A DNA stretch of 64,000 nucleotides from an uncultured Roseovarius sp. Its GTDB lineage: Bacteria; Pseudomonadota; Alphaproteobacteria; Rhodobacterales; Rhodobacteraceae. Below, piece by piece: positions 35,613-44,021 of this stretch. The stretch spans positions 548,366 through 612,365 of the forward strand of contig OX638333.1 of the NCBI GenBank assembly GCA_951812895.1, written 5' to 3'. Made by a program: the position numbers and the translations under genes. Positions within the stretch are counted from its first letter, which is position 1; each line of letters opens with the position of its first letter. The notes under the pieces are model-generated. The model had not been told where the DNA came from. It was given only the letters and a program-made list of their open reading frames with translations, and searched no databases.

Positions 35613-36503
35613 ATGGATGAACTGGACATGAACCCTGACGTTAATCAAGTTGTCCTTCTCGGTGTAAAGGGTGGACCGGCGATTCGCCCGGGATCGTCTA
35701 TGCCCACATCAATCCTTGTGCAGATGGCGGGCAAAACCGTTCTGGTCGATGCGGGGCTTGGCTGTGCCTCGGCGATTTGCAAGGCCGGGGACGCTTTGAC
35801 CGATCTGGACGCGGTGTTAGTTACCCACCTGCATTCCGATCACTATCTGGAGCTTGGGCCTCTCCTCCATACCGCCTGGACAGCCGGACTGAAACGCCCC
35901 CTGCCGGTCTATGGACCTTCCGGGTTAGGCGCCTACTGGCAGGGGTTTATGGCGTCGATGGCCTATGACATTGATACCCGCACAGCTGATGAGGGCAGGC
36001 CCGATTTTGCCAGCCTCTTCCCGATACATCTTTTGGACGAAGAAACGCGTCTCGGCATCGGCGATATTACAGTTACGGCGCTGCGCAACCATCATCCGCC
36101 GGTCGTAGAAAGCTATGCCCTCAGACTGGAGTCCCCTCACCACTCAGTCACCTTATCCGGCGACACCGCCCCGATAGAAGAGATGGTCGCCTTTGCAATA
36201 GGCTCTGATCTATTGGTGCACGAGGCGATGCTGACCGACGCAATCCGCACCCTTTGCGACCGCATCGATTATAGCGATGACCGGCTTTACGATCATATCA
36301 TCAGAAGCCACACACCCGCGCATGAGGCTGCCAAAATTGCCGCACGAGCAGGAGTGCACAGGCTCGCGCTGAACCACCTTGTCCCGTCAGAGGAGCCCGG
36401 GATCACCTCTGCGACCTGGCACGCGGCCGTTACGCCCCATTTCGACGGGCACATTCTGATCGGAGAAGACGGGATGGTGATACCGCTCGACGAAGTACCC
36501 TAA
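35613..36503 (+). CDS. Metallo-beta-lactamase-fold hydrolase (RNase Z-like subgroup)
   Basis: A 296-residue MBL-fold protein. The zinc motif THLHSDHYLE (H72, H74, D76, H77) is followed by later ligands in LSGDTAPIEEM, HEAML and LNHLVP. The order resembles the arylsulfatase/RNase Z-type subgroup with SGDT and HEAM blocks. There is no signal peptide. It could process tRNA 3' ends or hydrolyse a small substrate; the missing flexible arm typical of true RNase Z makes a small-molecule hydrolase more likely. An alternative ATG five codons in (35628) is possible. Confidence 0.85.
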   Translation: MDELDMNPDVNQVVLLGVKGGPAIRPGSSMPTSILVQMAGKTVLVDAGLGCASAICKAGDALTDLDAVLVTHLHSDHYLELGPLLHTAWTAGLKRPLPVYGPSGLGAYWQGFMASMAYDIDTRTADEGRPDFASLFPIHLLDEETRLGIGDITVTALRNHHPPVVESYALRLESPHHSVTLSGDTAPIEEMVAFAIGSDLLVHEAMLTDAIRTLCDRIDYSDDRLYDHIIRSHTPAHEAAKIAARAGVHRLALNHLVPSEEPGITSATWHAAVTPHFDGHILIGEDGMVIPLDEVP

Positions 36504-36505
36504 GG

Positions 36506-37063
36506 CTACCCCCCGGCCTGCCAAACCCGGATCGCCTCCATCGGCGACAGCAACATAATCACGTTCAACGCCAGCCCGTCACGGATTATCCACATGGTCA
36601 GCACTTCAAACCCGATTACCACGGCAAAGCTCACCCAGACCGGCAACCGCCCAGCCAACCAGAACCCGGCAAACATCGCCGCGATGTCAAAGGCCGAATT
36701 CAGAACGCTGTCACCGAAGTAATCCAGCGATATCGTCACCTCACGATAACGCTCGATCACGGCATCGGTATTCTCGGCAATCTCCCACGCGCATTCCACC
36801 AGCGTTGCAATCACCAGACGCCAGCCTACCACCATCCGCCGGGCTACCAGCCACAATACCGCATAGAAGATAAACCCGTGCAGCAGATGGCTGGGCGTAT
36901 ACCAATCAAACGGCTGTTGCGATCCCTCGCTGGTGCCCACCGTGCCCCAAAGGTCCACGCCACAGTCACACCAGGGCACCCGTCCCATCGACAACAGAAT
37001 CGCAAGGGTGACCAGCGTGATCAACGCCGTTACAATGTAGGGAAATCGCCTGTCATGTATCAT
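36506..37063 (-). CDS. UPF0314/DUF2585 membrane protein
   Basis: A 185-residue membrane protein of the DUF2585 (UPF0314) family, found mainly in alphaproteobacteria. The conserved block is CDCGVDLWGTVGTSEGSQQ followed by WYTPSHLLHGFIFY, and WEIAENTDAVIERYRE sits between helices. Four or five membrane helices are visible. Function is unknown. The ATG at 37063 is preferred over a TTG at 37084. It is convergent with the MBL-fold gene, two bases from its end. Confidence 0.88.
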   Translation of the reverse strand: MIHDRRFPYIVTALITLVTLAILLSMGRVPWCDCGVDLWGTVGTSEGSQQPFDWYTPSHLLHGFIFYAVLWLVARRMVVGWRLVIATLVECAWEIAENTDAVIERYREVTISLDYFGDSVLNSAFDIAAMFAGFWLAGRLPVWVSFAVVIGFEVLTMWIIRDGLALNVIMLLSPMEAIRVWQAGG

Positions 37064-37125
37064 GGCCGGACAAAACCATATCAACCCTAGGCTGTCTATC
37101 GTTCAAACCCGGTAAGGAAAAAACC

Positions 37126-37410
37126 ATGACGCCCCTCCACGCCATTATCCTCATCCTTATGTCTCTCGTCTTCCTCGTCTGGGCGTTCGAAATGTTCCGC
37201 ATGCTGTTCCGCATCTCCCGCCGCGCTGACGAAAAACTTAACGAAACCGGTGGCGGCTATTTCACCTGGGCCGGGCATTCCGTCTCCAGCTATGCCGAGT
37301 TTTTCACATCCGACAAAACCCGGCCCCACCGCCGCCGCTTGATTGCGCTCACGATCCTGCTTTTCGCTGTAATCCTCGCACAGGTGTTTTTCCTGCACAC
37401 GCCCGGCTAA
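37126..37410 (+). CDS. Small two-helix membrane protein
   Basis: A 94-residue protein with membrane helices at about residues 3-24 and 73-90 and a short polar middle (TGGGYFTWAGHSVSSYAEF). A ribosome-binding site (AAGGA) precedes the ATG. I do not recognise a characterised family. It diverges from the DUF2585 gene with a 62-base gap, so both may share regulation. Confidence 0.75.
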   Translation: MTPLHAIILILMSLVFLVWAFEMFRMLFRISRRADEKLNETGGGYFTWAGHSVSSYAEFFTSDKTRPHRRRLIALTILLFAVILAQVFFLHTPG

Positions 37411-37471
37411 CGCCCCGGTCTTTCAATGTTCTGAAAATACTCAAATCCCGCCACCGCAGTTAAGCGGGCGC

Positions 37472-37882
37472 TCACCTCACGGCTTGATGCACCTCAATCA
37501 CGTTGCCATCGGGATCATAGAAGTAAACCTGATGCCACCCCGCCACGGCAGAGGTCCCCCAATCGGAATAGGCAATCCCCTTTGCCTCCAGATGCGCCTT
37601 GAAGGCCTCTATATCATCGGTCCTGTACGCCACATGCCCGTGCGCAACCGGGTTCACAATATGCCCCGTCCGAAACCCCGCATCGACATCCTTGCGCGCA
37701 ACATGCAGATGCATATGCCCGTCGCCTAAGAAGGCCACATCGCCATCGTAAACATCCTTGTCCCCGCGCAGCGCAGGCAAATCATCATCTGCTTCCTCCA
37801 GCATCAGAACCTCTCGATAGAAACGATCCATCTCTCCCACTTTCTCGGTCGACAGGTTGATGTGATGCAATGTCAGTTTCAT
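37472..37882 (-). CDS. VOC-family (glyoxalase/dioxygenase fold) protein
   Basis: A 136-residue vicinal oxygen chelate protein. It starts LTLHHINLSTEKVGEMDRFY, with the metal histidine in HHINL, and ends FYDPDGNVIEVHQ with the last glutamate ligand; GHVAYRTDDIEAFKAHL is in between. It could be a small lyase, a dioxygenase or a resistance-type binding protein. There are no pathway genes beside it on this strand, so the substrate is open. Confidence 0.85.
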   Translation of the reverse strand: MKLTLHHINLSTEKVGEMDRFYREVLMLEEADDDLPALRGDKDVYDGDVAFLGDGHMHLHVARKDVDAGFRTGHIVNPVAHGHVAYRTDDIEAFKAHLEAKGIAYSDWGTSAVAGWHQVYFYDPDGNVIEVHQAVR

Positions 37883-37965
37883 GCGTGCTCTCCCGCGTTC
37901 TTGGCTGGACCCTCACTCAACAACAGGCTTTACTCCGTGCCAAGCCCTAAGACGAAAGGCACGCC

Positions 37966-38736
37966 ATGCCCGCACCGGAAAACCGCTTCAAATCGGCCCT
38001 TGCCAGGGGCGAAATGCAATATGGCTGCTGGGCTGGGTTTGCCGATGCATACGGCATTGAAATTCTGGCCACCGCCGGGTTTGACTGGCTGGTGATCGAT
38101 GGTGAGCACGCCCCCAATGACCTGCGCTCAATCGTGGCCCAGCTTCAGGTGCTCGACGGCAAACACAGCGCCCCTGTCGTGCGCCTGCCGATGGGTGAGG
38201 CGTGGTTGATCAAACAGGTATTGGACGCAGGCGCCCAGACCCTGCTGATCCCTTTGGTGGAAAGCGCAGAGGAGGCCCGCGCATTGGTACGTGCCATGCG
38301 ATACCCACCCGAAGGGATCCGCGGCTCGGGTGCGGCGCTGGCCCGGGCATCACAGTTTTCCGGCATCCCAGACTATTCGCTAACCGCCAATGGTCAGATG
38401 TGTCTTCTGATCCAGGTCGAAACGGTTGCTGGAATTGAAGCACTGGATGACATCCTGGCGGTCGATGGCGTCGATGGCGTCTTTATCGGCCCTTCCGATC
38501 TTGCCGCCGATATGGGCTATCTGGGCAAGAAACAGGACGGTCCGGTGCAGGATGTCATTCGCGACGCGATTGCAAAAATAGCAGCGTCAGACAAAGCAGC
38601 GGGCATCCTGGCCACCGATCACGAAACCGCCCTGAAATACCGGGAATGGGGCGCACAGTTTCTGGCCGTGGGCATCGACGTCGTGATCTTCGCCAAAGCA
38701 GCACGTGAAACCATGGCCCGTTGGCGCGATGGGTGA
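37966..38736 (+). CDS. HpcH/HpaI-type class II 2-oxo acid aldolase
   Basis: A 256-residue TIM-barrel aldolase of the HpcH/HpaI family. Key residues are in WLVIDGEHAPNDLRS (catalytic histidine), GAQTLLIPLVESAEEA, the metal ligand glutamate in IQVETVAGIE and aspartate in GPSDLAADMG. It splits a 4-hydroxy-2-oxo acid into pyruvate and an aldehyde. Its last eight bases overlap the glucokinase start. This pairing suggests sugar-acid or 2-keto-3-deoxy sugar breakdown feeding central metabolism. Confidence 0.9.
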   Translation: MPAPENRFKSALARGEMQYGCWAGFADAYGIEILATAGFDWLVIDGEHAPNDLRSIVAQLQVLDGKHSAPVVRLPMGEAWLIKQVLDAGAQTLLIPLVESAEEARALVRAMRYPPEGIRGSGAALARASQFSGIPDYSLTANGQMCLLIQVETVAGIEALDDILAVDGVDGVFIGPSDLAADMGYLGKKQDGPVQDVIRDAIAKIAASDKAAGILATDHETALKYREWGAQFLAVGIDVVIFAKAARETMARWRDG

Positions 38737-39670
38737 ACGCTGGCTTCTTGCTGATCTGGGCGGAACCAACACACGTGTTGGTCTGGCCGAGGATGGGGTG
38801 TTTTTTCCCGAAACCGCAAAGCCGTATCGCAACGCTGAATTCTCCGGTCTCGCGCCGTTGCTGACAGCCTACCTCTCTGCAACCAATCCCGGTCCAGTTA
38901 CTGCCCTTTGCGCCGGTGTCGCAGGCCCGGTGCGAAACGGCACGGTCCAACTGACCAATCACAGCTGGTTTATAGACTGTACTGATTTGCAAGAGGCCAC
39001 AGGTGCCACCACCACTCACCTCATGAATGACCTGCAGGCACAGGGATATGCGCTGGATGACATCCCCAATGAAAGCATCACAACCCTGTTCCCCGGCGCC
39101 ACTGCAGGTCCACAAGCCACGCGCCTCGTCTACGGGTTAGGCACCGGCTGTAATGTCGCCGTCGTGCATCAAATCACGCAGGGTCTGTTGGTGCCACCTG
39201 CTGAATCCGGACATTCCACTCTGCCCCATGCAACCGGCCAGCTGGGTGAGCTGCTGGACTATCTGGCCCGGGATCATCATCACCTTCCCCTTGAATGCGC
39301 CATTTCCGGTCCCGGGTTGTCCAATATCCACCACTGGCTGACCGGCACCCGGCTACCCGCCCCGGCAATCACATCCGCAGCCGTTGATGGCGACGCAAGG
39401 GCCACTGAAACCCTTAGGATGTTTTGCCAGCTTTTCGGCGCCGTCACCGGAAATCTGGCCCTGGCGCATTTACCCATGGGTGGGATCTACCTCATCGGCA
39501 GCACCGCACGCGCTGTCGCGCCGTTCTTGTCCGGGATGGGTTTTCTGGATCACTTCACAGCCAAAGGGCCGTACACAGAAATCATGCAGGACATCCCGAT
39601 ACTTCTGATAAAGGATGATATGGCGGCTTTACGTGGCTGTGTGCGCTGCCTGCAACAGATGTTGAAGTAA
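38729..39670 (+). CDS. glk: Glucokinase
   Basis: A 313-residue bacterial glucokinase of the ROK-unlike Glk family. The phosphate motif LLADLGGTNTRVGLAE is at residues 6-21, followed by GVAGPVRNGTVQLTNHSW and the sugar-binding LMNDLQAQGYAL region. YGLGTGCNVAVVHQ is the second phosphate loop. It phosphorylates glucose for the Entner-Doudoroff route used by most Roseobacter strains. I start at the ATG at 38729 inside the end of the aldolase gene, which gives the family N-terminus and translational coupling. Confidence 0.9.
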   Translation: MGERWLLADLGGTNTRVGLAEDGVFFPETAKPYRNAEFSGLAPLLTAYLSATNPGPVTALCAGVAGPVRNGTVQLTNHSWFIDCTDLQEATGATTTHLMNDLQAQGYALDDIPNESITTLFPGATAGPQATRLVYGLGTGCNVAVVHQITQGLLVPPAESGHSTLPHATGQLGELLDYLARDHHHLPLECAISGPGLSNIHHWLTGTRLPAPAITSAAVDGDARATETLRMFCQLFGAVTGNLALAHLPMGGIYLIGSTARAVAPFLSGMGFLDHFTAKGPYTEIMQDIPILLIKDDMAALRGCVRCLQQMLK

Positions 39671-39682
39671 TGCATATTTTAG

Positions 39683-39700
39683 TATATATCTGAATATATA
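39683..39700 (+). promoter_or_regulatory. AT-rich operator of the phd-doc module
   Basis: TATATAT-CTGA-ATATATA is a perfect inverted repeat 18 bases upstream of the antitoxin ATG, within AT-rich sequence that could also contain the promoter -10. Phd-type antitoxins repress their own promoters through such palindromes, with Doc as co-repressor. Confidence 0.6.
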
Positions 39701-39717
39701 TTATAAAGGACATCGCG

Positions 39718-39966
39718 ATGAAGCGCCTACACGCCAATCAGATCTGCACCATGACCGAGCTGCGCGAGCCTCAAAAAGTGCTTGATCAGGCAGGCGGCAA
39801 ACCTGTGGCAATCATGAAAAACTCTCAATGCGTAGGCTACCTTGTCCCGGAAGAAGCAACCCTTCAGGGCGAACCGCGCTATGCTACGATGGAAGAGGTT
39901 CTCGCAGCCGTGGAAGAAACCCGGGCACAGACTCAACCGGTTCTCGATTTTCTCAAAGATAAATGA
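39718..39966 (+). CDS. Phd/YefM-family antitoxin
   Basis: An 82-residue antitoxin. The N-terminal half (ICTMTELREPQKVLDQA, KPVAIMKNSQCVGYLVPEE) is the Phd/YefM DNA-binding fold, and the C-terminal helix (MEEVLAAVEETRAQTQPVLDF) would wrap the toxin. It overlaps the toxin gene by an ATGA (39963-39966), which ensures antitoxin is made first. A palindrome lies just upstream. Together they form a complete type II addiction module on the chromosome. Confidence 0.9.
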   Translation: MKRLHANQICTMTELREPQKVLDQAGGKPVAIMKNSQCVGYLVPEEATLQGEPRYATMEEVLAAVEETRAQTQPVLDFLKDK

Positions 39967-40340
39967 GTTTCCTGCTTTTGTCGGCGGATCAGGTCAATGC
40001 TTTGCATGATCTGGTTCTCAATCCGGGTGAATTGCCCGGGCGGGCCAGAGATAAATCGCTCGAAGGCGCGCTAGCGCGCGTTGATAACCGCCTGATGTAT
40101 GGCATGATCAACGACATATTCGACCTCTCAGCGGCCTATGCAGCAGCTGTTGCCACAGGCCATTGCTTCAATGACGCCAATAAACGCACGGCCTACAGGG
40201 CAATGATTGTCTGCCTGAAACTCAACAGCGTAGTTATCAACCACGACACCGAAGATGCTGGCAACATGATTATTCGTCTCGCGCAGGGGCTGATTGATGA
40301 GGAAGAGATGGCAATGTGGTTACGGGGCAGAACAGGTTAA
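39963..40340 (+). CDS. doc: Doc-type Fic-domain toxin
   Basis: A 125-residue Doc toxin. The Fic motif HCFNDANKRTA (H67-A77) is complete in the Doc form, with the histidine and the DANKR anion loop. Doc phosphorylates elongation factor EF-Tu and stops translation. The module is coupled to a Phd-type antitoxin and appears intact. The length matches P1 Doc (126 residues). Confidence 0.92.
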   Translation: MSFLLLSADQVNALHDLVLNPGELPGRARDKSLEGALARVDNRLMYGMINDIFDLSAAYAAAVATGHCFNDANKRTAYRAMIVCLKLNSVVINHDTEDAGNMIIRLAQGLIDEEEMAMWLRGRTG

Positions 40341-40383
40341 TCCCACCGGGTTACACCCATCATACCCCGTTTCTGTCAGCCAC

Positions 40384-41106
40384 TCACCCGTAGGCCGATT
40401 TCGCTTCGATCACCTTCAGATAACTGCTCAGCTTGGTCCATTGATTACCAAATCTTCGCCGAAGTTCCGCATCATTATTGTCAAACGGGCGCGCCAGCAG
40501 GCAATCGCCGGGTTTCCAGTCTGCAGGCACCGCAAGGCCCGTGAAATCCGTCGCCTGTAGTGCATTGGCGGAGCGCAGCACTTCCTCGCTCGACCGGCCA
40601 ATCATACCCGGGTAATCGAACATGATCCTGACCCGCATCGCCGGATCCAGAACAAAACTTTTGCGGATCGTCATGTGATCATCTTCCTTGGGATGGATCA
40701 GCGACATTTGCTTGGCCAGAACACCCTCCGGGTCCGCAACAATCGGGAATTCAATCGTCACCCCGAACATCGCCTGAATTTCCTCAACCCAGATGTTGAT
40801 ATCATCAACCTGCCCGACCGAAAGCCCAAGTATAGCGATGCGCGACTCTTCGAAATCATCGGCCATCTCTGCAAGCGAGGCGAGCTCGGTCGTGCAGATC
40901 GGCGTAAAGGGTGCCGGGAGGCTAAAGAAGTAAACCCACCGCCCCTCGGCCCAGTTGTGAAACTGGATCAGGCCGTTTGTTGTTTCGGCACTGATATTAG
41001 GAAAGATGTCCCCGATCTGCGGCGCCCAGTGTCTGTTTGATTTGTATCCCGACGGAACCTCGATCCAGGTATCCTGCGGGGAGTCATATTTTAGTACATT
41101 GCTCAA
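40384..41106 (-). CDS. Prx6-type peroxiredoxin
   Basis: A 240-residue thiol peroxidase of the AhpC/TSA family. The peroxidatic cysteine is C71 in the PAPFTPICTTEL motif. The long C-terminal part with YPGMIGRSSEEVLRSANALQ and VPADWKPGDCLLARP is typical of the Prx6 (1-Cys) subgroup. It reduces hydrogen peroxide and organic peroxides in the cytosol. It is monocistronic and sits divergently upstream of parE. Confidence 0.9.
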   Translation of the reverse strand: MSNVLKYDSPQDTWIEVPSGYKSNRHWAPQIGDIFPNISAETTNGLIQFHNWAEGRWVYFFSLPAPFTPICTTELASLAEMADDFEESRIAILGLSVGQVDDINIWVEEIQAMFGVTIEFPIVADPEGVLAKQMSLIHPKEDDHMTIRKSFVLDPAMRVRIMFDYPGMIGRSSEEVLRSANALQATDFTGLAVPADWKPGDCLLARPFDNNDAELRRRFGNQWTKLSSYLKVIEAKSAYG

Positions 41107-41337
41107 TTTGTTTGCCCCTTGAATGCGTGGGGCATCAAATCGTTACCGCGAGACCCCACCGTAACAATTACAACCTTAGGCAGATAAAATGGCCAAAATA
41201 TGGCGGGTTGCCTGATGCTCCAATTGTTTTTTGACAACCCTCTGACCTGACAGGCAAACTTCTCTGCCGCCTCCACTTTCCCCAACTGCATCGCTCTGCC
41301 ATAATGCGTCTAATCAATACAAAAAGAGCAGCAGACA

Positions 41338-43299
41338 ATGGACGACGACCTCCTGACCGCCACGCCGGACACCACAGACTATAATGCCGACAGCATCGAG
41401 GTGCTAGAAGGGCTGGAGCCTGTGCGCAAACGCCCCGGCATGTATATCGGCGGCACGGATGAGCGGGCGCTGCATCACCTCGTGGCCGAAGTGCTCGACA
41501 ATTCGATGGACGAGGCCGTCGCCGGTCACGCCACCCGGATCGAGGTTGAGCTGCACGACGATTATGCCATGACCATCCGCGACAACGGCCGCGGCATCCC
41601 GATCGACCCGCACCCCAAATTCCCCGACAAATCTGCACTTGAGGTGATCCTCTGCACCCTGCACGCTGGCGGCAAATTCTCCGGCAAGGCGTATCAGACC
41701 TCGGGCGGTCTGCACGGGGTCGGCGCCTCGGTGGTCAACGCCCTCTCCGACAGCATGGTGGTTCAGGTCGCCCGCGACCGCAAACTCTACGAACAACGCT
41801 TTTCCCGCGGCCTGCCGCTTGGTCCGATCAGGGAAATCGGCGCCGCCCCCAACCGCCGCGGCACCACAGTTACCTTTCACGCCGATGAAACCATCTTCGG
41901 CCACCACCGCTTCAAACCCGCACGCCTGTTCAAATCCATCCGGTCCAAGGCCTATCTCTTCTCCGGCGTCGAAATCCGCTGGAAATCCGCCATCGCCGAT
42001 GGCGACACGCCACAAGAGGCCACATTCCACTTCCCCGGTGGCCTGTCGGATTACCTCAGGGAATCGATGAATGGCTCCTCCACCTATGCCGAACAACCCT
42101 TCGCCGGGACCGTCGATTTTCAGGAACGGTTCCAGACCGTGGGCAAGGTCGAATGGGCGATCAACTGGACGCCCTCGCGCGACGGGTTCCTGCAATCCTA
42201 CTGTAACACTGTCCCCACGCCTGAGGGCGGCACCCATGTCGCGGGGTTCTGGGCGGCGATCCTCAAAGGGATCAAGGCCTATGGCGAGCTGGTTAACAAC
42301 CGCAAAGCGGCGCAGATCACCCGCGAGGACCTGATCACCGGCGGCTGTGCGCTGGTCTCGTGTTTCATCCGTGAACCTGAGTTTGTCGGCCAGACCAAGG
42401 ACCGGCTGGCCACGACCGAGGCGCAGCGCCTCGTTGAAAACGCCGTGCGCGACCATTTCGACAACTGGCTCGCGAATGACACCAAATCTGCCGGGGCCAT
42501 CCTCGATTTCCTCGTGCTGCGGTCCGAAGAACGGCTGCGCCGCCGTCAGGAAAAAGAAACCCAGCGTAAATCAGCCACCAAGAAACTGCGCCTGCCCGGC
42601 AAGCTGGTCGATTGCTCGTCTAACGTCCGCGACGGAACAGAGCTTTTCATCGTCGAAGGCGACAGCGCGGGCGGCTCTGCCAAAATGGCCCGCAACCGGG
42701 TCAATCAGGCGCTCCTGCCGCTGCGCGGTAAAATCCTCAATGTGCTCGGCGCGGCCTCGTCCAAGCTTGGCACAAACGCCGAAATCAGCGATCTGACACA
42801 GGCGCTCGGCGTGGGGCTCGGCACCCGGTTCAACCTCGACGATCTGCGCTATGACAAGATCATCATCATGACCGACGCCGATGTCGACGGCGCCCATATC
42901 GCCGCCCTGCTGATGACGTTCTTTTTCACCCAGATGCGGCCGATGATTGACGCAGGCCACCTCTACCTCGCCTGCCCGCCGCTCTACCGGCTGACCCAAG
43001 GCTCAAAACGGGTCTATTGCCTTGATGAGGCAGAGCGTGATGGCTGGCTTGAAAAAGGCCTCGGCGGCAAAGGCAAGATCGACGTCTCCCGGTTCAAGGG
43101 GCTGGGGGAAATGGACGCCAAGGACCTCAAAGACACCACCATGAACCCCGCCACCCGCAAACTGATCCGCGTGACCATAGACGAGGATGAACCGGGCGAA
43201 ACCGGCGATCTGGTCGAGCGCCTGATGGGCAAAAAACCCGAACTGCGGTTCCAGTATATTCAGGAGAATGCACGGTTCGTGGAGGAGTTGGATGTTTGA
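41338..43299 (+). CDS. parE: DNA topoisomerase IV subunit B
   Basis: A 653-residue ParE. It has the GHKL ATPase site (EVLDNSMDEAVAGHA, DNGRGIPIDPHPKF, GGLHGVGASVVNALS), a transducer domain, and the TOPRIM metal site (EGDSAGGSAKMARNR and MTDADVDGAHI). The absence of the gyrase B insert and the overall length support ParE over GyrB. It works with ParC (not in the window) to unlink daughter chromosomes. It follows the peroxiredoxin gene divergently. Confidence 0.95.
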   Translation: MDDDLLTATPDTTDYNADSIEVLEGLEPVRKRPGMYIGGTDERALHHLVAEVLDNSMDEAVAGHATRIEVELHDDYAMTIRDNGRGIPIDPHPKFPDKSALEVILCTLHAGGKFSGKAYQTSGGLHGVGASVVNALSDSMVVQVARDRKLYEQRFSRGLPLGPIREIGAAPNRRGTTVTFHADETIFGHHRFKPARLFKSIRSKAYLFSGVEIRWKSAIADGDTPQEATFHFPGGLSDYLRESMNGSSTYAEQPFAGTVDFQERFQTVGKVEWAINWTPSRDGFLQSYCNTVPTPEGGTHVAGFWAAILKGIKAYGELVNNRKAAQITREDLITGGCALVSCFIREPEFVGQTKDRLATTEAQRLVENAVRDHFDNWLANDTKSAGAILDFLVLRSEERLRRRQEKETQRKSATKKLRLPGKLVDCSSNVRDGTELFIVEGDSAGGSAKMARNRVNQALLPLRGKILNVLGAASSKLGTNAEISDLTQALGVGLGTRFNLDDLRYDKIIIMTDADVDGAHIAALLMTFFFTQMRPMIDAGHLYLACPPLYRLTQGSKRVYCLDEAERDGWLEKGLGGKGKIDVSRFKGLGEMDAKDLKDTTMNPATRKLIRVTIDEDEPGETGDLVERLMGKKPELRFQYIQENARFVEELDV

Positions 43300-43331
43300 A
43301 TCGTCACAAATTCTTACGTAAGAGATAAGCC

Positions 43332-44021
43332 ATGATTGACATCAAGTCTCTCCCAAAAGTTCCATCGGAAGCTCTGTTACAACTAGTTTCCAAAGCTCTC
43401 GAAATCGTTCCAGCTACGGGCGGAAACCTGAATGATCTAAGGGCAAAGGAAAAACTCAAGTACGACGAATTGGTGGTTACTCTGTCTATCGCCCGGAAAG
43501 TGGCTCTAAGACTAGAAGACGAAACAGTTCGTGGAATATCACTTGAGAACCTTGAGATTAACGAAAACCTGGGTTTCATCGGTGTCAGAGCCAAGTTCCA
43601 ATCCGTTATTGAAGGAATAGCCACACTTGAGATTGATAGTCACTTCATTGACGAAGCCCTTGTGGAGGAGTTCGACAAAGCATCAATTCCCTCAGAAGCC
43701 AGGGAAGAAATCAGATCATACTTGCAGAAAGCAAAAAACCTGGCAGCGTCTGCAGGTTTTTTGACCGATCCAGTACGTAGAAGTTTTCTGCACAAAGTAA
43801 GTTTGGCAGAGAATGAATTGTTTAAAGAACATGTTGGTTTTCAAGCGTTTTTGGCAGCTGCCTATGAAGCAGGCCGCCTATTGCGAGTAATCGGCAATGA
43901 TGCAAAACCGCTCGCAGAAGCTGTCGAAAAAGCTAGAACAAAAACTGAGCGGCACGTTCATGGCTACGAACAGATCGCCGCAGAAGAAAAACCAAAAAGC
44001 CTGCCAAAACCTGGTGAGTAG
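43332..44021 (+). CDS. AT-rich orphan protein of unknown function
   Basis: A 229-residue soluble protein I do not recognise. It is mostly helical, with alternating charged and hydrophobic residues (for example LRAKEKLKYDELVVTLSIARK and SYLQKAKNLAASAGFL), no membrane segment and no catalytic motif. Base use is clearly more AT-rich than parE, 32 bases upstream, and the gene is followed by a cluster of extragenic palindromes; both suggest acquisition. It is probably monocistronic. A role in defence or regulation is only a guess. Confidence 0.6.
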   Translation: MIDIKSLPKVPSEALLQLVSKALEIVPATGGNLNDLRAKEKLKYDELVVTLSIARKVALRLEDETVRGISLENLEINENLGFIGVRAKFQSVIEGIATLEIDSHFIDEALVEEFDKASIPSEAREEIRSYLQKAKNLAASAGFLTDPVRRSFLHKVSLAENELFKEHVGFQAFLAAAYEAGRLLRVIGNDAKPLAEAVEKARTKTERHVHGYEQIAAEEKPKSLPKPGE

